64,000 nt of DNA from Rhea pennata (lineage: Eukaryota; Chordata; Aves; Rheiformes; Rheidae), in assembly GCF_028389875.1 (NCBI RefSeq), contig NC_084687.1:7476157-7540156 (forward strand), read 5' to 3'. Of the stretch, positions 12,246 through 23,449 are shown one piece after another; the first letter of the stretch is position 1, and every line of letters starts with the position of its first letter. Made by a program: the position numbers and the translations under genes. A model generated the notes under the pieces. That model had not been told where the DNA came from. It ran no database searches and saw only the letters and a program-made list of their open reading frames with translations.

Positions 12246-15200
12246 GTAGGTCCCATCGCGGTTCCCTTTTCTGCACAGCCCGTTCCTAAACCGCAGCCTC
12301 AGCTCAGGGACACCTGCATCACAAGAGGAAATTAGAATTAGTACCCCAAATGGCAGGCTGCAAATGACATTTGTTTTACAGAGACATTTTGGGGGAAAAA
12401 AACTACACAACAACAAAAGGAGATAAAAGTTCTCCTTTCATTTCCTCCCCCCTAAAACAACCCTTTTCCTTGAAATCACATCTTGGTAGGAAAATTCTAA
12501 TTAGCTGTGCTCCAGACACAGTGGCAGAAAGAAACCTGGGCATCAACCAGGTATGTGGATAAAATCATGTTCTTCGCAGAGCAAGGAAGACATTTTACTG
12601 CAGAAAATAAGAAATCAGACCCAATAAAATGCAGTGTGCAGCACACCACAGGGGAAAGCTAGCTAGCCAGTCACTCCCTCTAGATTTATGAGGAGCTCCA
12701 CATTTAAATTCTTTCATATCTCTGAGTCAGCTAGTCTGTGAAGGTGAGGCAGGAATAGGGAATCCTCAGGGAAAGGAAACATTTGCTGGAGAACTTGAGG
12801 TTTCTCTCCATCCAAAGAGGCAGGAGGACAGGAAGGGAGCAATTTAATTCTGGAACGTCCCATACCCTATCAAGTCACGCAGAACCGCTACCCCAGACAG
12901 CTGATGCATGTGGAAATAGAAACGATGCAGCAGCCTGGGAAACCTGCAACCCGGCAACTCCAGCATGCAAGAGCAGCCACTGCAAAATAAACACTGTCCC
13001 CCAGCCTCATCCCCTCCCGCAGCCCCGGGGCTCCAGCAGGGACAGAGGCAGAGCCATTCCTCGGTCCTGTTCTAGCCCCTGCACCAGCGCAAGGTCGTCC
13101 AGAGGCTGTAAAGGGGCTCCAGCGCACTGCACATTTGGAGATAGGCTTGTATCAAAGGATGCAGCACACAGTAAAGAAGGAAACATGAAAAGAATCTGGA
13201 AGCAGGTAGATATAAATTGCCCTCAGTATGAATCCCTAACTTCTTCACTTGCAATTTAACTTCACTTCAAACCAAGATGCCCAGTGCCAGGGAATTAACC
13301 TGCCTGGCAGGGGATTTGGTAATACGAGTCTGTCTCCATCCCAGGTCATTCCCTGCAGCTGGCATCCACCAGCTTCTTAAAGCACAGCCTGTTATGAAGC
13401 CCTCCTCGCCACGTGCCAAACCCCGCATTAATTCAGCAGGTCTCTGCCCACTAGCAGGAGGAGAGGGCATGGTCTGCTCGCCCCGTGATTCACTGGGCAC
13501 CCTTCCATGGCCCATCGCCCTCCAGATAAGGATTTTCCCTGCAGCAGATGCTGTGCTGGGTTTCGGCGGCCGCCAGCGCAGGCATGGGGCCAGCCCAGCC
13601 AGCGTGCCGGGGAGCACTCTGCGCCCGCGGGCGCGGAGCCAAACCACCGCAGCGCCCGCGGAGGCGAGAGGGCTGGCCCTGCGGCCCTCGGGCTCCAGCC
13701 ACCCCCTCTCCTGTCTGCCTGGGGGTTAAAGCTCCCCGGGGACTGAGCCGCTCCCTAGGCGCGGGCCCCAGCATGGCATGGGCATGCCTCCCCAGCTGCA
13801 CACCCCTCGCCCCCGCGCCCGGAGGCGACGCCGCTGCTAATCCGCACCCGCGGCAATGCCCACGCTCGGCAGAGACGCGTGCCTCCCGGCAATTAGATTC
13901 CCCTCTTCAAAGTCTTCCGCAAATGGGCTTCGTGTCCAGCCATTACCAAGCCAGCTGCACCTCCCCTCACTGAAGTGTTTCACCCTCTCAGGACTAACTC
14001 CAACCTTCCCTGGCTCTAGCAAAGGCCCCAGAGCCTCCTCGCCCCAACGCTGTCACACGTATCCAGCCGTGGTACTCCCTGTCTCACTGCACAAAGGCAG
14101 GAGGTTCAGGAACCTTGTTTTCCCCTCATCGTTGCTCTGAGAGAGTCTCTCCTCTCGATGGGTTGCCATGCACAGTGGCTTGGATTACTTCCTTTGGAGA
14201 GCTTTGCCTTTCCTTGCAAATTAATCAAACAGTAATGGGAGCAGACCAGTGCTTTTGAAATAGCTGCACCAGATGAGATGGAGCAGAGGGAGCACTGAGG
14301 GAGAAGGGGGAAGGAGGAGACACCTCCGGAGAACAGGCTTATATGTAAACAGTAATGGGATATATAAATATTTGGAGAGCAGGGTTGGCCAGGAATCAGC
14401 AGTTCACGTGGGAACTCACTGTTCCCTTGCATGGCAAGGGAGGCAAGGCAGAGTTAAAGCTCAAGTGGTTGCTTTGGGCTTCATCTTGAAAAAGGGCCAT
14501 GCTTATGGGGCAGAATCTACCCCTACACAAAAGGCTAGAGCACAAGCCTTGCCCAGAAGGGAGCTTCTCCCTGATGCCAGGTGAGGAAGGAACTGTGCAG
14601 CCCGTGCACGGAAAGCAGTGAAGTGGAGGCCACTCGGCTCTGCCAAGGCACGAGGCAGCCACACTGCAGAAGTGTCCGGAGAGCTGGGAGCAGGCCCACT
14701 GCACTGGCCCATCCATGCATCAGTCCCTGTGGATCAGGAACATGCTTGCTAAACTAGAATCAGCCCAAAAATCCCACAAGTTCAAAAACCATGACTTGGG
14801 CCTCAGTCAGGAGGCCGGATATGTTTGTTAAAGGATAAACATGGATTGTGTATTTCCCCATCTAGTTCTCGAGTTTATAGGGATTACGTGTTCAAGATCT
14901 GCTATGGAACCAACAATTCACAAGTTCCTTAGAAAGAGAAACCTGAGTCTGCCAATTGCAAGACACTGGAGCTTGGGCTCCGGGAGAAGAAAATTGCAAA
15001 CCCTGACAGAACTGCAAGATGATGCTGTTTTCAGGCATCACTGAAAATAGTTTCTACCCCCGGAGCCATAGGAGTTGCTGTGATGCAAAAGCTCCTATGT
15101 GCCTAGAAGTGATCAGAAACTAGATGGGTGATGTAGGGTCTGTCCTTCACCCCTACTCAAAGCATGTCCAGTCCTCATGTTCCAGACAGATTTTATACTA

Positions 15201-18200
15201 CAAAGCAGAAACATGTCCAAGAATTGAAGAAGGAAGGTGTGAGGTGGTGCAGGGACAGAGGTGGTTCCAGAGCAGAAAGAGCAACGTGGGCTCCAGCAGC
15301 TCCCAGGGAGGGACGAGGATGGGAGGGCCCCCTGCCAAAGGAGATGACCCTGGGAGCACACGTAAGCCACAGTGTGACCTGTTGCTGAGAGGGCTCCTGG
15401 GTGACAGATGCTGCTCCCTATGACGCACACTGCTATGGCAAATCCAGCCATGTGGCCTCTAAATCAAATGTGGCTGGAAACAGCATTTTTATTCACCAGA
15501 AGCAGCTCATATGGAGGACATGAGCACCCACAGAAGGGAACAAGGGGGTTGGTGAGCTTGGTCACAGCTGGCTGGGGGAAGGGGCAGCTCACAGAGAGGG
15601 GCTGGACAAGCAGCAGGATGCACTAGCCAGACCTCAGACTACTACCAGACAGGAGCTGTCAGGGCCAGATGGAAGGGGAAGAACATTAAGCAGCAGGAAG
15701 ATAGGAGCACTAGTCCCTAGTGCTGCAACCTGCCTGCGTCAGAGCCTCACCATCCCTGTGAGTGCCCTCTTTCCACCAAGACCCTACATCCTGTCCTGGC
15801 AAAGGACAGGCAGTCATGAAAACTCCTTGCCACAGTCCCATCCTGCTAGGCCCAAAGAGAGCTCTATTCTCTTTGAAGTTGCTTTCAAAGGCTCTCAGAA
15901 TGAAGACTAACATGGTTTTGATTTTCAGCTTCTTTTACAACATTATAGAAACAGCTGTGAATTAAAACCAGAGCCATAAAATACCAGGCGGCATACTGTG
16001 CTGAATGGAGAGCCTTCCAGCAGCTGCCCAGCCAGGCCCCTGCCCTGCGGGGCTGCCTTTGCAAACAAAAGCCCACCCCCCAGCTCCTGCCATCTCCAGC
16101 CATCCTCGCTCCTCCTAGGAGCAGCTCTGCCTCCTTCCACTCGGTTTGGAGTGCGCTCCAGCTTCTCCACTGCTTGCACTCAGCGTCATCCTAGTTGGGA
16201 TGAGGGCCCTGGCAGAAACTTGTTGGCTGGTCTTGCCCTTTTGGTCTTCTAGTCCCTGCACTACAGCATCCCAGCTCTTTTCTGCATGCTGAGGTCAAGA
16301 AACCGTCAGTCTTGCATCGTCCTATCACATCCCCATCCCTCACTTGCAACGCTGGCTGCTGCTCTTTAGAGACAAAGCTGGACAGTGTGGACACAGCAGA
16401 GACCGACAGGACTCTGCCTTTGTGCAGGACACAGCATATGTCTCTCTCCCAGGCACAAAGGTGCTACTGCACCTTTGTGTCATTTCTTGGAGCTGGGATC
16501 CCCAGGCCCAGAACAAGCCCCTGCACACTCACTCCCCATCCTCACTTTCTCTTTCCCTGTGGCAGGCAGCAGGGAGGCCGCCTTTGTCTACGCCATCTCC
16601 TCAGCAGGAGTGGTCTATGCCATCACCCGAGCCTGCAGCCAAGGGGACCTGAAAGCCTGCAGCTGCGACCCTCTCAAGAGGGGCCGATCCAAGGATGAGC
16701 GTGGGGAGTTCGACTGGGGTGGCTGCAGCGACAACATCAACTACGGGATCAGGTTTGCCAAAGCCTTTGTGGATGCCAAGGAGAAGAAAGTGAAAGATGC
16801 CCGGGCACTGATGAACTTGCACAACAACCGCTGTGGGAGGATGGTGAGTTCACTGGCACTCAGACAGCTCCCACATTCCTCCCCACATCCCTTTCTGCTG
16901 CAAGGGGTGTCCTTTGCAGCTGGGCACAACCTTCCCGAAGCAGAGTCCAGCAGGTAGTGCCTATTAAAGAGCTGAAGGTACCTCCCTGCCTTCAAGTTGC
17001 TGGTGCCTGTGCCAAGCCAGCAGTCGCACCCAGGCTCTCAGGGACCCTTTCAGTGGAAGTGGGTAGCAGGAGCAGCTCCTTGCTCTGCTGACAAGCCAGG
17101 CAGAGCTCTGGCGTTAGCAAGGGCAGGGGGCAAGACTTAGGTTGCCCATGGAGGCCAGGGTCCTGATGCAGGCAGGACCTGCCTGCTCTGCAGAGGAACA
17201 CCCCCCTCAGAGCACTGCCTTGCCTTCTCTGTGCTCTTCCGCATGCTCAGGACAGCAAATGGCCCCATGGGAATCACAAATCCCCTGCTTACCTTCACTC
17301 CCAGCATATATGTCCTCGCTGATGTTAGCATCAGCATCCACTGAAATGCATCCTTAGTATGCATCACTGCAGCACACCTTGAAGGGACGCCACACCTCGA
17401 AGGGAAGAGGAGAAGGAAGTTTGTTTTTATCAGACAGACTTTCTACCTTTGCCTTAATTCATTCCTAGAGCTCACTTGCTCTGGGGGTCCCCACTGAAGG
17501 GCAAAACTGCATAGTTTTCCAGTCTCACCTGAGTGGCCTTTTCAAAGGGCAGGGCTCACAGAAACCACACACTGGCCCTTCCCATTAGGGAGAATGATCC
17601 CGTGCAAGTAAGAGGGCTGATAAGCTGCTCCAAGGACCAAGATACATCAGGGTCTCTGTCTCGCCTCATAGCATCCCTCTTCTCACAGGCTGTCAAGCGT
17701 TTCCTGAAGCTGGAGTGCAAATGCCATGGAGTCAGTGGCTCCTGCACACTAAGGACTTGCTGGCTGGCAATGTCAGATTTTCGGAAAACAGGGGATTATC
17801 TACGGAAGAAATACAACGGGGCCATCCAAGTGACAATGAACCAAGATGGTACTGGCTTTACTCTGGCCAACAAGAACTTTAGGAAGCCCACAAAAACAGA
17901 CCTGGTGTATTTTGAGAACTCACCTGATTATTGCGTGATGGACAAGTCAGCAGGTAAAAAAAAAAAAAAAAAAAAAAAAGTGTAAAAGCAGCTCCTCCTT
18001 CTCTCCTGTCAGGTCTGCAACTCCCAAACAGCCCAGCCTGGCAGGACTCCCACCACCTCTAACAAGAAAGAGATTACCTGTTAGGGCATCAGTTCTAAGG
18101 TGCTGTTATGGGATTGAGGACATGCAGGACTGTCCTCAGTGTGCGAGAGTGCCCGCCTTGCCTTTGCATTAGCACAGCACTGCAAATCCCTGCTCTCTGC

Positions 18201-20203
18201 TCAGGCAGGAAGGCATGCGTGAGCTCCAGGCTGCAAAGAGGCTGTAACGGAATTTGAACTTCATTGAAATTAAATCCTTAAATTGTCCAAGTACACGTAA
18301 GTCAAGACACTATCAGAAAAAATCAATGGCTGTCAGGCTCTTAAGGGAAACAGCCTCTCTGGCAGCTACCCGGCACTACACCAGCCTGTTTATCCTCGGG
18401 ATATTCTAGGAGCTGGGGATCATTTCTAATCTGTGGCATTTAGGCTAACACAGTCATTGGTTTTGAGTCTCACAGGCGCTCAAGCTGAGTCTGACAGAAA
18501 TTGTTCCATTGAATTTCTGTCATATCTTCAATAGAGCTTATGCCAAATTTATGCCTTCACCACGCAGACAGGGTTCCCTGCGCGGGGCAGATTTGGTACA
18601 GCTATACCAAATACCAAAAGCAGGAAAGTATCCTCAATAGCACCAGAAAGCTGCTACCCTCTGTGCTCACTCTCCAGCCGTCCTTTCCCTGACATTCGAG
18701 GTATTATCGCACTAACAAAAGCGTGAGATGAGGAAGCGGACAGATTTAGAGAGGCAGAGATTTTTTTGTACCTGTTATAAGATTTTTTGCATGCCCTAAT
18801 TTCACATGCATCTGGCTGAAGACACCAGTCAAACCTCAAACAGCTTGCAACAGCTGTTGTCACAGGCGATGCTGTAGCCAGTTACCCCCAGAGCCCTCAG
18901 TTGTTGTTAGCCACTGGAGCACTGTATCCACAGAGCACCTTGTCAGGGCACATGAAAGTGCACACATGTGCACAAAGCAGAACTGGATTCATCCAAAACC
19001 CCCAGGCTTCACAGCCAACGATCCAAATCTCTTACACCTCTTATAATGAATGCAGCAGCCTTTCTTCTGCAGACCAAAGCTCCCTTAAATAGGAAATAAA
19101 GGGCCCATTTAGCATAACAAGCTGAAGGCTTCTCCTCTGAACACAGCCTGAGGTTGGGATGACACACGGGGAAGCCAGTGTCCTTGCTACTCAGCTTCTG
19201 TAAAGATCAATGGCTTTCCCAGCGATGGAGCCATCCATCAGGTCGGAGAGGCTTCAGACGGCTGTCAGTTACCATGGCAGCCAGCCCACCTCCCGGCGCG
19301 CAGGAGGGTGGCCGAGACACAAAAGCGCTCCACAGGGAAGGTGAACCGCTTGCAGGATGCCATGCTTAATTGAGCCATTAGCCAAGATGTTCTGTCCAGC
19401 AGTGGCAGGGGGTGACTTCTAGCTTTTGCAGCCGTAACCACTCCTGCTCCCAGCCAGCTGATCATGCACACACTTAACTGACCTTCAGGAGCCTTCCTGG
19501 AGCGCAGGCTGGACAGGCTGAAAGCCCATCCCCACCTGCCACTGCTTCTTCAGTCATGGCAGTAGAGGGTGCATACTCCAGCAAGAAGTTTTGTGAGCTG
19601 ACAGGGGGCAGAAGCCACTCGGAGGGTCACCAAGGCAGCTCCAGCAGGCCAGGCTTTCTATCCACACTGCAAGACATGCTGCTAAACCAAAGCAAGCACA
19701 TGCATGTGCTCTGCAATCTGTTCCCAGCAGCCTGTTCCCTGACCTCAGAAAGGCCAGATCATGATAAATTTGGGTCTATTGCATCAGAAATAACTACATT
19801 TCACTTGCTAATAAAACAGTCACATCTAAGGTCTCCACTGCAGATGGTAAATATCCAGTTCTACCCACAGCAAACAACCACACAGGGTGGGCTGGAGGAG
19901 GCATTTGGACAAGAATGAGGAAGAACAGCCTGATTCACTCTTCCTTCCTTCCTTCCTTCCTTCTTTCCTCTAGGCTCCCTGGGGACTGCAGGTCGTGTAT
20001 GCAACAAGATGTCCCGCGGGACAGACGGCTGTGAAGTGATGTGCTGTGGGCGGGGGTACGACACCACTCGCGTCACCCGCATTACCAAGTGTGAGTGCAA
20101 GTTCCACTGGTGCTGCGCTGTGCGCTGCAAGGAGTGCGAGGACACTGTGGACGTGCACACGTGTAAAGCACCGAAACGGGCTGAGTGGTTAGACCAAACC
20201 TGA
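12025..20203 (+). CDS. WNT2B: WNT2B, exons 2-5 (secreted Wnt ligand), 5' exon uncertain
   Basis: The gene encodes a secreted, lipid-modified Wnt ligand that signals through Frizzled/LRP receptors; in vertebrates WNT2B acts in eye, limb and gut development. Four exons join in phase: 12025-12245, 16566-16843, 17689-17953 and 19974-20203. Together they encode 330 residues from YIGALGARV to the C-terminal WLDQT and stop, the same length as the matching part of human WNT2B. Visible hallmarks are HHRWNC, the [10 protein letters not shown] motif holding the serine that is palmitoleoylated in Wnts, and the cysteine-rich C-terminal [11 protein letters not shown]. The N-P-RCKEC and KAPKRAEW context favours WNT2B over WNT2. 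The position next to ST7L and CAPZA1 agrees with human synteny. Exon 2 opens at the third base of a codon, so a first exon ending in phase 2 is required. No signal-peptide exon was found with certainty; it may lie left of the window, or the candidate at 2351 may serve. Confidence 0.96.
12246..16565 (+). other. WNT2B: WNT2B intron 2
   Basis: This intron separates exons 2 and 3. It has a CpG-dense patch at about 13550-13860 with no recognisable exon. I see nothing else in it that can be named. Confidence 0.85.
16566..16843 (+). CDS. WNT2B: WNT2B exon 3
   Basis: The acceptor is CCCTGTGGCAG|GCAGCAGG and the donor is GGATG|GTGAGT. The exon encodes [15 protein letters not shown] through NNRCGRM, including the conserved DWGGCSDN block. 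It ends on a codon boundary. Confidence 0.96.
16844..17688 (+). other. WNT2B: WNT2B intron 3
   Basis: A short intron between exons 3 and 4, with consensus donor GTGAGT and acceptor CTCACAG. No further feature is seen. Confidence 0.9.
17689..17953 (+). CDS. WNT2B: WNT2B exon 4 (acylation-site exon)
   Basis: The acceptor is CTTCTCACAG|GCTGTC and the exon ends GCAG|GTAAAA. It encodes [19 protein letters not shown] through MDKSAG, including the serine that is lipid-modified in Wnt proteins. The donor is followed directly by a run of 24 A, so position +5 of the donor is A rather than the usual G. Confidence 0.96.
17956..17979 (+). repeat. A24 run touching the WNT2B exon 4 donor
   Basis: An uninterrupted run of 24 A begins two bases after the exon 4 boundary, so the donor reads GTAAAA. 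Such runs vary in length between individuals and assemblies. Confidence 0.95.
19940..19964 (+). repeat. TTCC tetranucleotide repeat before WNT2B exon 5
   Basis: About five to six TTCC units form most of the polypyrimidine tract just before the acceptor of exon 5. Confidence 0.9.
19974..20203 (+). CDS. WNT2B: WNT2B exon 5 (C-terminal exon with stop)
   Basis: A TTCC-repeat polypyrimidine tract leads to the acceptor CTCTAG|GCTCCC. The exon encodes [18 protein letters not shown] through RAEWLDQT and a TGA at 20201-20203. The cysteine-rich end ([28 protein letters not shown]) is diagnostic of Wnt proteins. Confidence 0.97.
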
Positions 20204-20284
20204 GGACTCGGGAACAACACAGGGAAGAATCAACTGCAACCCCCCTCCCGTCAATTTTTAAAAAACCTGTGCCCTGTGGGCCAT

Positions 20285-20373
20285 GGCATTCTGGGAGTTG
20301 TAGTTCAACTGCATGGCTTTTATTTAATTAATTCTGCAAAGCACTAAAGAAAGGACTACATTTCCCAGGAGGT
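20285..20373. promoter_or_regulatory. Inverted pair of ZNF143-type motifs
   Basis: Positions 20285-20306 read, on the minus strand, ACTACAACTCCCAGAATGC, which matches the known ZNF143/STAF site. Positions 20353-20373 hold a second related copy on the plus strand, ACTACATTTCCCAGGAGG. The copies face each other across about 46 bp and are partly complementary, so the transcript could also fold into an imperfect hairpin here. The motif match is seen directly; binding is inferred. Confidence 0.55.
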
Positions 20374-21790
20374 ACTGTAGACCCTTCTATTTGCTCAGCA
20401 AAACTAATCTCTTACCTAGGAGGAGTCTGCAATCCTTGCTTAAACTGTGAAACTTCCTTTGCCCATTGTTATCTTTGCAAAGGGACATGCAACTGATACG
20501 AACTTAGAGGACTGATCACTGGAACGCAACAACTGAGGAATACTGCATCTGCCCAAGAATTTGTTGCAGTAAAGTTTCACCAGCAAAAACCTGTAGTTCA
20601 AAATAAGATACTCTTGTAGAAAGCACTCTTGCTTTTACTTTTTTGCAAGGCCATAGGAAGGGTGTTGCAAATCCTTAAGAAAGTTCCAGGATCTCAATGT
20701 TTCTCTCGAGCAGACCTGGCATACTATACCCCAGCTGCACTACTGACACCAGCTGAACAAGAGCAACTTCTGCACAGAAGCTTCCCCTCATTCCCCCAGT
20801 GAAAATGACAGGTGGCATTGTAAACTCTCAACTGAAACCTGAATAACTGCAGAAAGACAAAAGCTATCCATACATGTTCACAGTAATCAGAGGGCTAGAG
20901 AAAGCAATCTGTGAGCTACCTGGCAGGTTCTGAAGTCAGTGGATACAACAGCATCTCTCTGTAAAACTCACTTGTATGTTCTGTATACTGCCTATTATTT
21001 TAAGACAAAAGTTATTATAAACCTATATCAGAAAATTATGTCCTTTGCTTTTTGAATTACTATGTAATCAATTGTGCAGAGAAGCCCTCAGTCTCTTCCT
21101 CCAGACTGGGAATCAGCTTGTAGGCAAAAAGGCAGGAAAAAAAGCCACAAGTTCTGCAGTCCTTAAGCACAGACTTCCCCACCCCAGTAATTACGCATTT
21201 TTTTCTCACAGAGTCTTATGGTCCAGCACACTAAGCCCACAATGGAATCCTTCATAAGAACGAGAATATCCCAAGACATCTAATGACATAATACTGAGTC
21301 AAGCAAGAGATCCTAGATGAACTTCCATATCTTTCCCATTTGCAGGGGGGAGGGCCTTAAAAACTACCAACCCAAACCGAAGCTGATGAGAGGAGAGGCA
21401 GGAAGCTGAAGAGCTGCAAGTGGATGTGTTATAGGGATTAACCCTTCTCATCTCTAGAAATTTCCCCAATTCTTCCCCTTTCCCCCCTGCCCCTCAGTTT
21501 GGGCACTGATTATAGAGATTTATTTAGTTTAATGATACTTTATAGAGAGTGATTTAAAAGCATCAATCCACACAGATTTAAATGGTATAACTCTTATTTG
21601 TACACGAAGTGATTCAGAAGGAAATTCAGCTAAATCATTGCAATTTCTGAGTATATGCTGAAGCCGAAAGAGTTTAACATCCTATAGCAGACACCAGAAC
21701 TTTATTATCTGTAAGGAATTCATCACAACAGTTTAAGACTGCAGCAACAAACTGCTGGACTAACAATTGCACCAGTCTGAATTTTGATTT

Positions 21791-21796
21791 AATAAA
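21791..21796 (+). terminator. Polyadenylation signal AATAAA, probable WNT2B
   Basis: A canonical hexamer about 1.6 kb after the WNT2B stop codon is followed by GTGCTTTCATGT, a plausible downstream element. Confidence 0.55.
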
Positions 21797-23423
21797 GTGC
21801 TTTCATGTCAACAGCCATCTAATACCATAGCAGCAGACCTAATTGTTACAGATGCTTTTAAACTTCCCTTCCAGAGCTTGGTTGCCCCATTTGCCTAGGG
21901 CAAGATATGCTTTCTTAATTACCAAGTGAGTGGTATGAATTTTCCTCATACAGATGATCATCATGCTGAAGGGCAAGTAAGTTTCATGCTCATATCAGGA
22001 CATTTTCAAAGCAAGTTTTCAAGAATGCATAAACTCACAATAATAATGGGAAAAGACAAGTCAACATTAACATTCACTTGTAAATATTTTTAAATTTGGT
22101 TCTGATTTGATACTGCAGTTGCTTCTGGAAGAGCTGTTGAATCCCCCCCCCCGATTTGAGGCTTTCTACTGTCAGGCAGCAAACTGTATAGACAGAGGGA
22201 ACTGAGCCAGCTCCAGCACAAAGGTTTGAGGAACAGTCAAAACAGCAGGGTGGGATTAAATCAAAGGAGATTATTCTGTTTCTAAACCACCATTGGCTAT
22301 CACACCGTTTAGAGTGAAGTGCCACCACTGAGACAAAATTTTACCCAATGGCCCTAGGAAATATTAGGTTTAACTGGCGAAAGAAAACTGTTTTGACGGG
22401 AAGCGCTCAAAGAATTTAAACAGTCTGCCTTTGGGGCAGATTGCAGTACCTGACTCTTTACCGGACAGACCACTGAAATCGCTTATGCAGAAATGGGACC
22501 TTCAGCCTAGCTTCTGCAGAACCATGGACAGGCAGACAGGTAAAATTTTAACAGAACTACATACGAAGCACAGCAGCAATCCAATTTAGTGCAAATTCAA
22601 CAGCAGTGCTGCCAAGGCTTGGCAGACTGGCACCATGCTTCAGCTAACAGAGCAGTACATCTATAATTCTTGAAGCAAAGCTGAACAGCTATGGTAATGC
22701 AACTACACCTGTGTACATGCTGGTTTTCTGTCTTCCAGAATGCTAACGCATTTTATGAAACTCTTGATTCTATGCAGCCCTTAAATCTGCTTATTATTAC
22801 TGGACAAAGACACCTAAATTCCTTTGTTTCCTATTTTTCATTTAAGTATTTCAGCCAACTTAGAAACAAGTCATTTTAAAATACCAGTCACCTGCTTCCT
22901 GCTTATCAGGTTTAAGAACAGGAAGCAAAGCATATGCTACACTCTGGAGTCTACTGCTTAAAGAATGACAACTCCCACCTTTGTAGGCCTCAGTGAAGCA
23001 AATAAGGAGGACCTGATCTCTCCTTCATCTCTTACTTCTCATAGAATTAAACCAGAAATATCGCTCTTTTGAATTCTACACAGATTAAGCACAAGAGGGC
23101 TCAACAGCACCTTTCCTCTTCTCTCACTGTTCATGCAGAACTTGCACTCAAGCTTATGTTTATCTTGAAGGCTCCTGTGCCTCATGTCAGGCCCTTCAAA
23201 GCCCTCTGAACTTCAAGGATAGGCAATTTTCACAAAGATTTGTTCTGTCTCTAGACTGTGTCAGAGGAATGCTGGCAGGTGAAAGGGAGGAGGTTTGAAC
23301 CAGGCCAAAGGCATTTTAAGCCTGCTGTAGCACAGTGCTCATCAGCATGCAGTCTAATCTACTGGGAAGAGCCCTCTCATTTATCTTCATTACTGCTCCA
23401 CCTACCATCAATTTAAGACAGAC

Positions 23424-23449
23424 AAAAAAAAAAAAAAAAAAAAAAAAAA
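23424..23449 (+). repeat. A26 run
   Basis: An uninterrupted run of A in the WNT2B-ST7L interval. No element body is recognisable to its left, so a retroposon tail cannot be shown. Confidence 0.9.

Larger units (their letters stand above)
17954..19973 (+). other. WNT2B: WNT2B intron 4
   Basis: It starts with GTA followed by a long A run and ends in a TTCC repeat that forms the polypyrimidine tract. No coding or RNA gene is seen inside. Confidence 0.9.
20204..21815 (+). other. WNT2B: WNT2B 3' untranslated region (inferred)
   Basis: This stretch follows the WNT2B stop, has no coding frame of note, and reaches the first AATAAA on the + strand with a T/G-rich stretch after it. It contains an inverted pair of ZNF143-type motifs near its start. 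The cleavage point is inferred from the signal and was not observed. Confidence 0.65.

Noticed and set aside
23424-23449. A26 run as the tail of a retrotransposed gene copy
   Set aside because: No gene-like or SINE-like body lies before it and no target-site duplication is seen.
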